In this document: piece by piece, positions 13,075 to 25,634 of the stretch
Layout: the number at the start of each line of letters is the position of its first letter
Position numbering within the stretch: position 1 is the first letter of the stretch
DNA from: Madurella fahalii
Taxonomy: Eukaryota > Ascomycota > Sordariomycetes > Sordariales
Direction of reading: 5' to 3'
Assembly (NCBI GenBank): GCA_029876055.1
Contig: CM056874.1
Span: 7,440,001-7,504,000 of the forward strand
Length of the DNA: 64,000 bases
Notes under the pieces: generated by a model
Told to the model about the DNA's origin: nothing
Seen by the model: the letters and a program-made list of their open reading frames with translations, nothing else
Databases searched by the model: none
Translations under genes and position numbers: made by a program

Positions 13075-16000
13075 ATGTCTCGCGAAGTTTTTTTCCCCTC
13101 CCCTTGGCTCTGCTGGGCCTACTATTCCCTGCACCATGTTTTGAACCACTGGCAGGCCCTCTGGCTCATTTCTCTTGTTGGATGCCCTGTGGGCTCTGTT
13201 GGAACACTAGTTTTCGCATTCTGTCTCTTGGGGACTCTGTCTTGCATAATGGTCCTCGCGGGCACTGATCCTGGGTCGTCTTCCTTACCGCTCTCCTCGA
13301 CTAATTCAGGGCATGACGCCCAGCAACTCGGCAGAGATATTGCTCCTCCAGCCACCTCCCCTGGCTTCCACTCGCCTGATGCCGGCAGCCGAGATGCGAG
13401 CTCAGACGATATGTCGGTCGGCTACAGAGAAGAACCATGCCAGGAGGAAATCGAGGATCGGTGTGCTCTGGACGATGCCTTCCAGATGCCCACCGAGGAC
13501 GCTATCATGGAGGAGCACGAGTTCGAGAACACCGGTGACTTCCCCCAGGATGACGCCCAAGCCGGCCTGGACCACGGCCAATTGGTATCCGGATCGGCGA
13601 AACCGTTCCAAAAATGGATTAGAACCTTGCACAAACGCGCTGCGCGTCGTCGGGAGATGCAGGATAGCGAAGAGGACCCCTCCACATGTGTTTGCGAAAT
13701 AGACGGCAGCCGTCCTCCCACCTGGGGACCCGCTCATCGTCGGAAGTCCTCCTCCGAGTCGTCTTTTGGCTTCGTAACCGGAGTTAGAAGTGCCAGCATA
13801 TCCATGACTAATGTGAGCCTGCTGACGCGCTCCCGGAAAAACACTCTTCGGTCATCTCGTGGCCAGTCAAGGACAGATCGCAGTAGCAGAGCCTCTATCA
13901 CGGAGCCACGGATGTCTCAAGACAGTTTTTCTCTGGACCGGCAAATCACTCTAGACCCTGCCGTCACAGAACGGTCTCTGCGGAGGCGCCGTATCTTGGA
14001 GGAGCTGATCAGCACCGAAGAGAGTTACATCGGTGACGTGCGGTTCCTGATGAATGTATGTATGAACATCGGCGACATCACAGTTGGCGCTAACCGAATG
14101 GCAGGTCTATGTCACGATCCTCGCGTCGTTACCTAACACACCCCCGGGCTTGCGGTCGTCCGTGAATCGGAACTTAAATGACATCGTGGAGCTCCATGAG
14201 GGGATCCTGGGACAGTTGCATCGTGTTGTGCCCCACTCGGAGTATACCCAGCTGGATACTCCATTGGAACAGATCGAATATGAGACGTCAAGATGCGGAC
14301 ATCACCGGTCGGGAAGCCTGGGCGCAGTGCCGGAGAGCAAGGATGAGATCTCACGGATGCAAGACGTTCCGGAAATACTGTCTGAGCCTCAGACCGCCGC
14401 CGAAGTTGCTAGGATCTTCCTCAAGAAGGTGAGCAGCAGCTCACTATGAGTGGAACCCCCACCCCCACCACGAGACATGGCCAGTGTGTTCTAACCTTTC
14501 TGTCGTTTCAAGTTGAACCGATTCTTCATCTATGAGGAGTACGGTGCCAAGTACGAATTGATGGTCAGAGATGTTGCTTCGGCACATCGGACGATTCCGG
14601 GCTGGTTGTCATACCAGAAAGGTTTGGAGGCTCTTGCTGCGTCTCTGGTCTCTGCCGACGGTCAGGCCGATCAGTCCAGGAAAAGCTTGACGATCAGTGA
14701 CCTCCTTGTCAAGGTGAAATCCTTCCTACCGGAGCTGCAAACTCAAGCTGACTTGGACAGCCGATTCAACGAGTGTGCAAATACCCCCTTCTCTTCTCGG
14801 AGCTGCTGAAGTACACGCCTGTGGTTGATTGTCCCTGTTCACATATGGAGATTGAGAACACGCTCAGCAGACTCCGAGAGGCCACTGCCGAGATCAATAG
14901 AGCGACGGATGATTCCCGGGTAAGATCGGTTTTGGAGAAAACCTGGATTCTCCAGGATAGACTTGTATTCCCAAACCAGGTAGGACGCTGCCCTCATCAT
15001 ACTCTCTGCTCCCCGTTGACAGAAGTGTAGCAGCTGGATGCGGCATCAAAAGCCCGTATCAGATCGTTTGGCCAAATACAGCTCTGCGGTGCTCTCCACG
15101 TCTGCTGGCAGACCAAAGAAGGGGCAAACGGCCAGTACATGGTTGCTCTTCTGTACAGAGATTGGCTTTGCCTTGCCACGGCAAGCAGGTTTGACCAGAT
15201 CTACACAATTCAGGCTTGCATTGCTTTGGAGACTGTCAAGCTGGAGGAAGTAGATAATGGCCGAGGTAGGGCCCTTACTGGGAACTATCCGCTCTATCTA
15301 GGCTGTGCTGACAGCAGCGTTCAGGGCTTCAGTGCCACACGGCACAGCACTCTTGGAAGCTTGTGTTTCTATCCGACCAGCAGTTGTACGAACTGATCTT
15401 AACGGCGTGTACCGACAAGGAGGAACTGGAATGGCGCACGCGACTGAAGAGTAACCAAGAAGCAGCCGCTACCCATGGTCAGGATCAAATCCAGCCGGCG
15501 GCATTCAGCACCCTCTCGTTGAACGCTAAGCCCCTGGGTACTGTTTTTAGAAAACCAGGTACTTACCCGTCTGTTACAACGTGTAAAGTACATGTTGGCT
15601 AACCAAGATTGTAGGAGCCATAGCCAGAAAGACATCGATACATCGGGCAACCACTGTCGGGTCCAAGACTACCTTATGCCAGGTCATCCTGAAGAACACG
15701 AGCGCAGTGAAAGAGGCATCCACTTCTAGCCACGGTTCTCGGATCAACAGGTCGCAGTCCCTCTTGACCACCAATAACCGCATACCCGTTTTGGCACCGT
15801 CTCGGGCCGAGAGGGCGCGACTCGAAGCTCTCATAGCGGATGTTTGGACCAGAGACGTGTTGCCCTTTCCCGGGATACCGGGCCGGTCCAAGAGCGAACA
15901 ACTGGTTCGGGCGTCGGCGTCCTCGGTGATGCGGAGGCTGAGCGCTGTGAGCATTCTCAAGCGCTCTCCCAGCGTTGCGAGCCTGCATCAACAGAAGGGC

Positions 16001-16462
16001 AGTGGTGGGCGCGCTGGCGCTGAGAAGACAGGTCGGGTGAAGGAAGGGCCTCGGGCAGTGACGCCACCACCTTGTCAGAAAGAAGAGACGTGCCCGCCGC
16101 CGCTGTCGGCCCCTTCGATCCAATCGTCGGCGCCGTCAGGCTCAGACTGGGCCGAGGATAAAGCCGGAACGGTGCGTCTTCCTCGTGCTGACAGAACTAC
16201 CCGAGAGCGCTCGCCCTCACCGGCTGCGCTGCACCCTCCCTCTAGGGGCAGCTCCCTGCGGCTGAGCTTGCAGCGGTCAAATTTCAGTGATACATCGTCG
16301 ACCACTGACGAGCTGCGGAAGGACAGCCGGTGCTCGACGCCCAAGGGAAGCCCGGCCAAGGTGTCGTCACCCTCACGTAGGCTACCCGGTATGTGGGCTA
16401 GGAAGTCTGGAATGAGGCATCGGGAGGTAGTTGTGCAGAGTATTCGGAGCATTTTCCGGTGA
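13075..16462 (+). CDS. Rho guanine-nucleotide exchange factor (Dbl-homology domain)
   Basis: Exons are 13075-14055, 14105-14428, 14513-14713, 14761-14979, 15031-15249, 15318-15558 and 15615-16462, giving 1010 residues. The DH domain starts near residue 305 with RRRILEELISTEESYIGDV and continues across introns to the conserved CR3 helix PIQRVCKYPLLFSELLKYT. A PH-like region follows (about 480-650, ending LILTACTDKEELEW). The tail is Ser/Pro/Arg-rich and disordered. The product should activate a Rho/Rac/Cdc42-type GTPase in polarity or septation; which one is unknown. The start is uncertain: 13075 is the first ATG of the open frame and puts an odd hydrophobic stretch at residues 10-60. A second in-frame ATG at 13249 would remove it. 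The fifth intron uses GTAGAT, chosen because only it keeps phase. Confidence 0.85.
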
Positions 16463-17510
16463 GGGCGGCAAGATAACACAAAACGATACTTGGGCTGCGG
16501 GGACGGATGGTGGGAGGTGGTGAGACACATACGATACCCCTTTTCTTTTGTTGTTCGCCTCCGCCACGACTGGCGCTGGTACTATTTACGTTGTGGTCCC
16601 TTGAGGGACTTTGGCAGTGATTAACGGGGGTTGGAACAGGGAACTGCATCTCCAAAGGAGGCCCAGAGGATCAACCATTCTTGATTAAGCGTATCAAGCG
16701 CATAGACGTATTGTTACTACAACGTTTACTTTTGTTGAGAGCGTAGTTACACAGTAGCGGCGTTGTTGCTGTTCTACGAAAGCGATGGGTACTCTCTACC
16801 AATGCCATCGGAATGTTCCAGCGGGCTCTGTTTGAGTAAGTGACGTAGAAGACGGGTCAAGAGCTGCAGGACCTTGGTGTCTACAGTATTCTGATGTGGA
16901 GGTTCGCTGTGCGGACAGTGGATAAGACTGTATGGATACCTCTTAAGTTAACACATTGTTCGTCAAAAGCTTAAAATCCCAGAGGTACAGTGGATTTGTA
17001 ACCCAGAAGAGTATTGGACGCGAGGTCGAGATTGAGTCCATTGGGTTTCCATCCGATCGTCATGTGCTTCGTTGGCGTTCCAGAAGTCGGTTGTTGCGCT
17101 TGTTGTGCTTGAACTGTTCTTGACATCGAACCACAACGCAATTTACACAGTGTCAGAAGCGGGGCATTCCCATCTCGGTTGCACGCTCACTCGTCACCTA
17201 TGACGTAGTACCTTCTGGTCCTGCCTCGCGATGCTTGTATTTATGAGGGGCAGGAGCATCTGGATCAAACACGACCTCTACAAGAAGCAGCTTCACATAT
17301 CTATTTCAAGAAGGCACTTCTACCGCTTCTTCCTTTTCGACTTGATTACCTACAACATCTTCAATTGCTTGTCTGCAGCAGCGACTTTGGACTTGACCTT
17401 CGAACCTTGCAACTTGCACACACATCCACCACCGATTTACACATCACGGCTAATTCCTGCCCACCGCCGCCACCACTCTACCCGTTCGAAACAAAAAGAA
17501 AACAAACAAT
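16463..17510. other. Intergenic region with promoter of the Rtc3-like gene
   Basis: No gene seen. The 3' flank of the GEF is followed by the upstream region of the next gene. Near 17240-17255 there is a TATTTATGAGGGGCAGG segment containing an AGGGG stress-response-like core, and 17400-17500 is rich in CACC/CCGCC. Whether these motifs act is not shown. Confidence 0.5.
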
Positions 17511-18570
17511 ATGACTCGCGGAGACGTCAACCGTGTCAAAATCCACTACAAGGGCCAAGATGAGGACTTCGTCGTCTTCCTGGATAGTGTGGAGGACTAC
17601 CAGAAGTGGCTCAGCGACCGGTCGGTGCCGCTAGCCCAGGTAGTTTCCTCGTTCAAGGTGTTTACCACGCATCGGTGAGTTTTTCCCTTCTCAAACCCGC
17701 TGTTTCGTACGGCCAGAGCCATTTATGGTGGTGGTGGTGGTGGTGGTGGTGGTGGTGGTGATAGGTGATAGGTGATACCCAGGTGGTAGGGTATGGCGCA
17801 ATCAATCAAGAAGGACCAAGCACTGATTTGGATTACCTGTAGGCAAGGCGCTCAGGGCATACTTGAAGGCGCGTCAAATGCGATGCTCGAGAACGAGTTT
17901 GGCACATCAGATGAGAATGACGCGGTGCTGAAGATCCTGGAGAAGGGGAATTTGCAGGAGTTTGAGGTATGACAGTCTGGAGCCTTTTCCCCTTTTCCTG
18001 TTCGTCTCTTCCCCCCCCCAGCCCGACCAAACAACCCCCCCGCGAGTTCTGGCGCTGCTCCTCGAAGATGTATCCGAGGTTGAGCTTGATGGTGGCCGCC
18101 GCAGCTGTGCAGGTTCAGATGACAAAAATCAGGGTTTGCAGTGCCGTTGGTGCGGTCAGCCAGCCAGCTGAACATGACGACGCGGGGCTGACGGCTCGGC
18201 GGCTGGCGAAACCGGCTGCGTTCGCTGAGCCTCCGGCACTTGGCTTCACCGATCGCCTCTCGGCGATAATCCTCTGGGCAAGCCAGGGGGGGTAAGCCAT
18301 GGAATGCCGCCCCGGTGTGAGGTTTGAGAATTATGTGGCGTTTGGTCGCGCTAGATGTTGTGAAAGTCATCCAAACGGCGCCTATTGCGGCCGCCAGTGA
18401 CGCCAGTGGCGCAAGTGGCGCCCTGCAGCCTGGTAGCGGCTTCGATTCCCCAGACCTTTGAAGTGCGGCATTAATAGAAGAAAAGAGCGTGGGCTGACAT
18501 GTATCGATTACAGATGAGTGAGCGTCAAGGTCGGAGGAACGACTCCAACGGCCCCTACATCACCCGCTAG
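17511..18570 (+). CDS. rtc3: SBDS N-terminal-domain protein, Rtc3-like
   Basis: Exons are 17511-17674, 17843-17966 and 18514-18570, giving 114 residues. MTRGDVNRVKIHYKGQDEDF with SVPLAQVVSSFKVFTTHRQGAQG is the signature of the short fungal SBDS-like proteins (yeast Rtc3/Yhr087w). These share the FYSH fold of the ribosome maturation factor Sdo1 but lack its other domains; a role in RNA metabolism or stress response has been suggested. The start lies in an A-rich context (ACAAACAATATG). Exon 3 encodes MSERQGRRNDSNGPYITR, matching the ERQG-type tail of the family. It requires a 547-nt second intron, long for this window. Reading through intron 2 stops after two codons, so an unspliced transcript would encode a 97-residue form. 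Confidence 0.88.
17727..17760. repeat. (GGT)n microsatellite in intron 1 of the Rtc3-like gene
   Basis: About eleven GGT units, followed directly by two GATAGGT-type units. It lies entirely between donor 17675 and acceptor 17842, so length changes would not alter the protein. Confidence 0.9.
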
Positions 18571-20271
18571 AGGAGGAAACGACAGCAAAGCCGGTCATGG
18601 TCACATCCTACTGTGATACGACCCAGGAAGAGCGAGCCAAATTAAGTTCGTGCATGTGATGATCCGGGGGAGGAATGCAGTAGTTGGAGAAGATGATGGG
18701 TTGGAGCGCCTCAAAGTAGCGAGAGAGGGGAGGAGAGAAGACGGGAATACAGCCTGCCTATACAGCCTCACCCAAGCGCACTGTAGGGAATAGGACGAAC
18801 GCTGAGACGGCAGCGGAACATCTCAATAGCTTTCTCGTCAATCGACCCGCCCGAAGCGGACTTCAAGCCGCCGGAGGGATTGTGCTCGCTTACTCAAAAT
18901 GTTTGTCTCACTCGGTGCATGGTGTAAAACACGGGTAGAGTGATTCCACAGCAGAATCGTGTCCCGTAAAGCTCGATCGCTCTCGGTGCTTGGTGATTGA
19001 TGACTGGCTGCCTCGCTTTGCTCAGCGTGGTTGCTGACTTAACTCCAGGGATCTTAGCGAGTGCTTAGCGCCACGTGACAAGCGTGGCCTTCCCCAACTG
19101 ATCCGAGACATCGGGTGTTTCCGTCCGCTGAGTGGCTGGCTTGCCCATCTTGTGTGTCGTCTGCCGCTAGGATTTTGAGGCATGTCGGGGGGCGACTGAC
19201 AGAGCGTGATTTGTCGTTTTCGACTTGAGGCTTCAATCTCGGAGCTTTCAGAGATGATTCGGTCTCAGCCTGCGAATGAAGTGTACTGACTGTACCTGGG
19301 ATGCGACATGATGCATCGCGGTTAAAGATGAGGCTGGTTCTCAAGCTACGTACCTCATTGATCCGTCTCTTCAGTGTACCTGCTTGCGTCAGTTGTGCTA
19401 CCGCGCACGAAACGTAGGCCTGCACCAGCCGCCCTTCTGAGCCACAGGGACACGGGATAAGATGATCCTGCTGTGCTTCAACGTCGTTTTCCCATTATAC
19501 ACACAAGCTGATGTAGCTTGGCGCTTGTTTAGCTGAACCGATGCCCTATCAAAGAACCAACAGACTGTCGCTTGCTTCTCCAGCCTAATCCAAACCAGCG
19601 GGCTGCAAACCATGACTAGGGGTACCTCCAACCCCGTTACATCGGCCTCCTCTCTGGTCCCGGCCGAGCACATCATGATCCCACCTTACATCGCGTGCCT
19701 TCCTCGTGTTTTCCATAAGCCCTGTGCTACCCACCAACCTCCTGCTCGCTCACACCTCTCCGAATGTAAACCCAGCAACGCCATGCTCGCAATGCTCGCA
19801 ATGCTCAACTCCCCGCTCAACTCCCGCTCTCCTCTCTGGTATTCCACTCAACCGATGCAGCGTGAGACGTGGCCGTTCAGGGCTCAGCATCTGAAACATG
19901 ATATATGAGTGAATTAGAAAAAGAAAAAAAAAAGGCTAGGGGAAACAGCAGAACTGGATATAGACTGTCGTCTTAAGAATGGGAAATGCGTATTTCCGGC
20001 TGATGATTGTCATATGTACGGGTTCTCCTTTCCAACTATGGCTCAGATCCCCCTCTTTCCAATCCAACAAGGTACCCAGTTCCCTTCACCTTCGTCATCG
20101 TCGCTATGTGATGCGTATAGATACCGGCTCGAAGGGGGCCTGGGGGCTGGCTAGACTTGATGGAGATGGACACAGGGGGCGAACGCAGGTGATGGACGGC
20201 AAAATATTCAGGCCACGCGGGATAATATAGACAGGGTATATGTGCGTGCGTCCGCCCATCGCTGCCACGGT
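18571..20271. other. Intergenic region, no gene recognised
   Basis: It lies between the 3' ends of the Rtc3-like gene (+) and the small membrane protein gene (-). Open frames reach about 120 codons on the minus strand without domains or good splice continuations. An A-rich run occurs near 19917-19932. Nothing else stands out. Confidence 0.5.
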
Positions 20272-20821
20272 TTAGACCCGCGTCCCTCGCGCACCTCGCT
20301 GAGGGAGAGTCCACGGCTTTGCGCAAATCATCTGTTTCAGGTTAGCATGCGAAAGAATAGGGGAATAGAACGGAGAGAGGAAAACGCACCTCGCCTTCGC
20401 TGTACGCCCAAAAATATACTGCCAGCCCAATCACCTGGTAAATGGCAGCATTGGTCCCCTGGTACATCAGAGCCGCGGCAAGGGCTGTGAGAGGGAGGAA
20501 AGCGAGGCGGGCTTCAAGGCTGCGGTGGAGGCTGGAGCCGGCGAGGAAGTGAAGGGGCCACTCCCAGGCCAGGAGTATGAGCCCAAACAGTACGTTGATG
20601 ATCTGGAGTACCGGTATAGGTTTGACCGCCGGATCGAGCGTCTTTGTGAGGAAGTCCCAGAAGATCTTGGGCCAGAAGAACCCCTCTATCCCGGCAGCGA
20701 TCTGGTCTGTACGCTCAAGGTCAGCATTCGGCTTTGAACATCCTCCATCCGGGGGCCACGTACAGGTCGCCGAGGCCAAGATGATGAGTCTCGCCCAGTG
20801 GTTCTTGATTAGCTTTCCCAT
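20272..20821 (-). CDS. Small four-helix membrane protein of unknown function (DUF7727-like)
   Basis: Exons on the minus strand are 20764-20821, 20390-20706 and 20272-20331, giving 144 residues. It begins MGKLIKNHWARLIILASATY, continues with IEGFFWPKIFWDFLTKTLD, and has four hydrophobic segments (about 8-28, 48-66, 83-103, 107-125). The last exon gives MICAKPWTLPQRGARGTRV. From memory this matches a fungal-specific family with a conserved W-A-R-L-I N-terminus and a PWTLP tail, function unknown. Splicing removes the TWPPDGGCSK insert seen in the raw frame and restores the YQxAAxIEGFFW run, which supports intron 1. Intron 2 (GTGCGT...ACAG) restores the conserved tail. Confidence 0.8.
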
Positions 20822-23800
20822 GTTTGCCGACTAGCGAAGCGAGGCCGACACTGTGTTTGTTTCTTTTGACCTTCCGTTCGATGACCCAAACTGTCAACTG
20901 ATTTCCCTGCCTCTTGCCGTGTCCAACAAACACGCTAATGATTACCCCAAACCAACAATCCCGAAATGCCCAAGAAGTGAAGGTCGGTCTGGTCGAAGGC
21001 GGCCCGGCGCAACAACCTCGTTACCCAAAACTAAACAGAAAACAACAAGCGTCGAAGGAAGGCAAGGTTCCGGACCTGCGGGTGGGACACTGGCGGCCTG
21101 AATGGGACAAGGCCCAGAAAGAAAGCGTCGATATGAAAGAGGGCTATCGACCAGCGGCGGCGAAGAAACAGAAGTGGGCGGGGCGAAGAAAGGCGGAGGA
21201 ATCCCAAATCACCAGAGCCGGCGGGGTGCAGTGGGATAATATTGGGCCTCGAGGCTGGGCCTGCGGAAGACGATCTCGGGCAATGGACCAGACGAGGAGT
21301 GATGGTACCCGCCCAGAGGGCTTGCACCGGGGGGTTCGAGGAGCTCGTGTATCAGACGAGTAACCGGGGGGGGGGGGGGGAAGGGGCGGGTAAGTGTGTC
21401 GTGTGATGGCTGGATGCTAATTGCGCTTGTTCGAGATCCAAGTCCTTCCGATCTGATCTAGGATGATGGCAGGCATCCGGGCGGCATTGATGGGTTTCTC
21501 AAGAATCCAATGGGTCGTTTCTTCGGATCGAGCGCTACGCGGCCAAGGGTGTGCTTGAGATGTACGGGGGTCTGAATCAGACGGCGCTCGACTGCGATGG
21601 AGTGTATCGTCTTCAGAGGCAGGGTGGTCCTCGCATTGAGTTGCGATGGGGATCAGAGACGCTCGCTGTTTCCAAGAGCGAGGGTTTGAGGCGGAAGGGG
21701 GTGTCTGGGCCTGTATGTAATGTATGTACGGAGGGGGACGGATGCTTGATCGACAGACATCCGGGACCATGCGAGTTTAAGAAGCGACAGGGCAGGGTCG
21801 GGCGAGAACCGGGACGGAGTACCTGGCAGTTCGTGGAGTACTACTGTACATAGCACTGACATGGGGCGATGTGCAGGCGTGTAAGTCGAAAGTGGGGATC
21901 CCGCGTAACTTCTGACACGCCCCATGCCACGGGCGGGGTGGGAACCTGAGAAGGGGACAAGGGCCAAACGTACCTTACCCTGGTGGGGAGAAAGGACGTA
22001 GTGTAAAAAGACCGAAAGAAAAGATGAAAAAGATGAGAAACATTCGAAGCTACATAGACGGGCCCGCCAGCCACGGCCGAGACCGCCTTGCTTGTGTGCA
22101 CAAGCGACTACGGGCCAATCTTCCTCATTGCAGCAGTCGACGACGGAACTCTGTTCCGCGGGCGGTGGGCGGTGGGCGGTTCGTCAAGCACAAACGGAAA
22201 CAGGGTTGTCCCCCACCGACGCCTCAGCAACCGGCCGCCGCCCCAGGATCCGATCTGGCTGGATTCTGGCTGCGGGTGGGGTGTGTGCAGTACAGTACGG
22301 GTCGCCGCAACTTTGCTTGCGTGCCGCTGGCCCATGGCTCCAGCCCATTGCCTCGCTGCGAGAGGCGAGAGGGCCGGGACGTGAAAATTGACAGAATTGC
22401 CCCGCCGTGACTCGACTTTCGTCATCGCCAATCAGGCAGGCCAAACAGAGCAGCAACATCGATAGTGCACGCAAATAGTTGATCCAGCGTTCTCTTGGGC
22501 GCTGGTGGACGACCACGAGGGGAATCGGGGAGAAAGTCTCGGGGCTGCACTCTCTGGCGTGATTGGACATGCCGAGGGCGGCTACAGCACGATTCAAGCC
22601 AATCACGGCTCAAATCGCTCCGTCTCTGCATCAGGAGCAAGGGGCCTTGCAATCTTGGCAAGCGGCCCCTCCCCGCCAAGAACCAAGCACCGACTCCGTC
22701 ACCCCTTCCGGCGCTTCATCAGTGTCTGCCGAATTGCTCCTTAGCATGGTGCCGTGCTCGCCAGCCGAGGTGTACGTTCTGTACACTTACAGTAGTTATT
22801 TCTATTCTTTGCTGAGTGGTCACAATCTCGATGGCGCAGTAGCTGCCGCCGGAACCTGCTGCAATGAACGAATGCGATTCTGCCCGCTTCAGCAACCCGG
22901 GAATTTTCTTTTCGTTCACCCCTCGCGCTCCGAATTCTGATCCATTCCCATATCGAAATTCTGGTCAAGACTTTCGTCGCAAATTTCCGACACGCCGCAA
23001 TCGCCAGGACCTCTGTCTGAGACCCAAGGCCCCACAAACCTGCCGGCAAGCTGAGGCACCAGCTGTTTGAGAGGGCCGGGATGTTGTAAATCAGATGGAG
23101 CACGGACCATTACCTTAACAAGGATCAGGCGCTCTCCATGTCTGCCACCACCGCCACCAACCCGCGCTGGCGTTAGACGACGGCCCCGCCCCAGAGACCC
23201 AAGTAGTGACGAGATGGGCTGAGTGCATTAAATATCGAATGAGCCAGCCGTCGTTGTTGGCAAGCAACTGCTTCCAGTGGCGCAGCACTCAGCGCTTTCC
23301 TGATATGCGTGCATCATCACATTCGCATATTCAGTCAACGAGATGTTTTGGGTCTTGGGTTCCGATAGGGAGCGAAAAACAGCGGGTGTCTTTAATGAGG
23401 CCCTCGAAACGACAGGAGCGGGTGTATAACGTTAGACCAACTTCGGTTTGTTGCTACCAGGGCGGGCCTTTGGGGAGGTGACCACCTGAAAAGAAATTCA
23501 TCTGATCAGTTGGGAAAGTCGAGGCCATTGATGGGCCAGCAGCAGCAACAGGATAGCGGTCGTAGTGTAACTACTCCACCATAGCGCAGCTGCTCATCTT
23601 GCGCGCGGGAGCAGCCGGGGTACTGATACTCATTTCGTCAGCATTAGCCGGCCCGTCCCCAGCCTCTTCTTGCATCTGCATATCGAGATTTTTTTTTTTT
23701 TCTTAGCCGCTTGCTCGTGACTGCAAGTTGGATCAAGCGAAACTCTGTTGTTGCATGTTCCTGGCGGCAGTTCCCTGCTAGCTATTGGTTCTTTCGCTGC

Positions 23801-24829
23801 CAACGACAAACCTGCCAAAGCCCTCCGCGCCAATTCGATCTTCCAAGCGGCTTCGCTTCCTGTCAAAGTGGGGCTAACAGACCAAGTATAAGCTCATACT
23901 GTTTGGGTTACCACCAAGATGTTGCTACCTTTTTGGCATTTGCGCCTAGCACTGGCAATGCGTGAATTTGACGATACCTGGTTGGGACACCATGATGACG
24001 ATGTCAACTATCGGATGGCTTTTTATGATAACTAATTGGGCTAGTAGGGATGTAGCCACCACTAATATATAGTGACCTGCTCTTTCAGCTGGTCCGGAAA
24101 GTCTCGGGTGATAATGTACACCGCCTTCGAGCCTCCATACGTCAACCTTCCATCCCGTCCTTCTCCAGTGTAACCTAGGGTAATTGATACTTAACCGTCT
24201 TTCCATAATACCCATGGTGCATTTGGGAGACGTTAGTATTAGTCAATTGAGCACCTAGGACATATGGGAACGATCTATTTAATACTCGATCGGATGAACC
24301 GATGCAACACACCTATCAACGATTGTAATGAATGGGCCCAGTCAATTTCAGATCTCGCAGGAGACGATTACTGCCAAAGTCGCCGTCGTAGTCGAGTAGT
24401 CGTGCTTTAGCAGTATCCGGTAATGGAACAGAACTTAGATCCTCAAGTACCTTACAGCTCCAACATCATTGAAGATGATACTATGTTATCAATAATCCAC
24501 AGGATCCCAGGTTGTCATCAATAGTCTGCATATGCGGCTACCTCACGCACACCACCTAACAAGCGAGGATGGACCGTATCGTAGCCCCATTGCCTAGGTT
24601 CATCTAAATCCGTCGTGCCGGGGGAAGGATTTCGTAGTTTGGGGTCGTAAAGGACATTGTCTTGGGACAGCAACTCTGCTCTACACTCTCAGAGGCATAG
24701 TTTGTCTGTGGGCTCTCCTCTTTGCCGCGACGGCGAAGATCATTCCACTGCCCAGGGAGCTGTAACCCCCATAACCGCCCTGTCATGCGAGATTTACCGT
24801 TGAGACAGAAGGATGGCTAATATGACAAC
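20822..24829. other. Four-kilobase region without a recognised gene
   Basis: Open frames on both strands are short (up to about 150 codons), overlap one another, and show no domains, signal peptides linked to splice sites, or codon pattern like the neighbouring genes. A G15 run lies at 21366-21380 and a T-rich run near 23690. Sequence from about 23900 to 24620 is visibly richer in A and T than the flanks. It may hold long promoters, a non-coding transcript or decayed DNA; the sequence alone does not decide. Confidence 0.5.
21366..21380. repeat. G15 homopolymer
   Basis: Fifteen consecutive G, followed by AAGGGGCGGG. Intergenic; its length may be unreliable in an assembly. Confidence 0.85.
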
Positions 24830-25634
24830 CTAAGTCGCTGCAAATTCATGAGCCCAAAACGCAAGGAAGCGCTCTGTCTCTGCGGGCCCAAGAACACAGC
24901 GGACCCTGCCCTTTCCCTCGTCTTTGGCGACTTCGCTCAGCAGCTCCCTGAAACTGAAAAAATCCATGCCTAACATGTCCATAGAGTGTCTAGTTAGGGG
25001 GGTGTTGATAGTGCAGTAGGGCAGCAGGTCGCGCGTGGCGTCGACCGACCACTTGTCCGCGATTCTAGAAGCCACCAGAGCGGAGCAGAAGCTATTGAGG
25101 GCGATTGGCAGTGCATCGAGAGATGTGAGGGGTATGACGGACAATTTGCATTTATTGCTCATAATCCTGCAGAGCGGCAATTAGTAGAAGATACATCTTC
25201 GTCTAGTAAGCAACCCGGCGGGCTACTCACTGTAGGTGGAGCTTCATCAAAGGCTGCATGGCGCCCTGGATCCCATCTTGGTCGAGGAGTAAGACTATCG
25301 CCGCGTTGCGACCGCCATCAAGGTGGTAGAACTGCTGGATGCGGCCAATTGTTTGTGCGTTGTCGACGTCGTCTGGGGAGAGCAGGACGAGTCGAAAGGC
25401 GTCGTATCCCTCCATCTGTGTGCGCGGGACGCTCAACGTGAGGTCATGAGTCCTCAAACTTGCTTCTATAATGATGTCAGCCGGGCAAACATTATTTTTC
25501 TTGTGTCCCATACCCCTCCATCGTCTCTCGCTGGATTGCAGGAGCTGAGCCGCGGCCGACACCCATACTGGGCGATGCTTTAGGCTTAAGCAAACGAGGT
25601 TGAACTCTGTGGGCTCATCGCTCGGATTATCCAT
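24830..25634 (-). CDS. Hypothetical protein, two exons
   Basis: Exons on the minus strand are 25231-25634 and 24830-25166, giving 246 residues. The joined frame reads smoothly across the intron (PLMKLHLQ-IMSNKCKLSVIPLTSL). Blocks such as YDAFRLVLLSPDDVDNAQTI and GGRNAAIVLLLDQDG alternate hydrophobic strands and loops like a Rossmann-type or alpha/beta domain. I recall related unnamed fungal proteins with the same order of blocks, but no function. The C-terminal half includes a helix FSFRELLSEVAKDEG and ends with ERFLAFWAHEFAAT. No signal peptide or membrane segment. A non-coding first exon further upstream cannot be excluded. Confidence 0.7.

Noticed and set aside
12651..13268. 205-codon plus-strand frame before the Rho-GEF
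   Set aside because: It overlaps the proposed GEF start in another frame, has no recognised content, and no splice join to the GEF improves the protein.
17852..18370. 172-codon minus-strand frame across exon 2 and intron 2 of the Rtc3-like gene
   Set aside because: It overlaps coding exon 2 in antisense, has no signal, membrane or domain feature, and its composition looks random.
20914..21363. 149-codon plus-strand Lys/Arg/Gln-rich frame next to a G15 run
   Set aside because: Composition is low-complexity and purine-driven. It lies in the promoter side of the small membrane protein gene and has no homologous features that I recognise.
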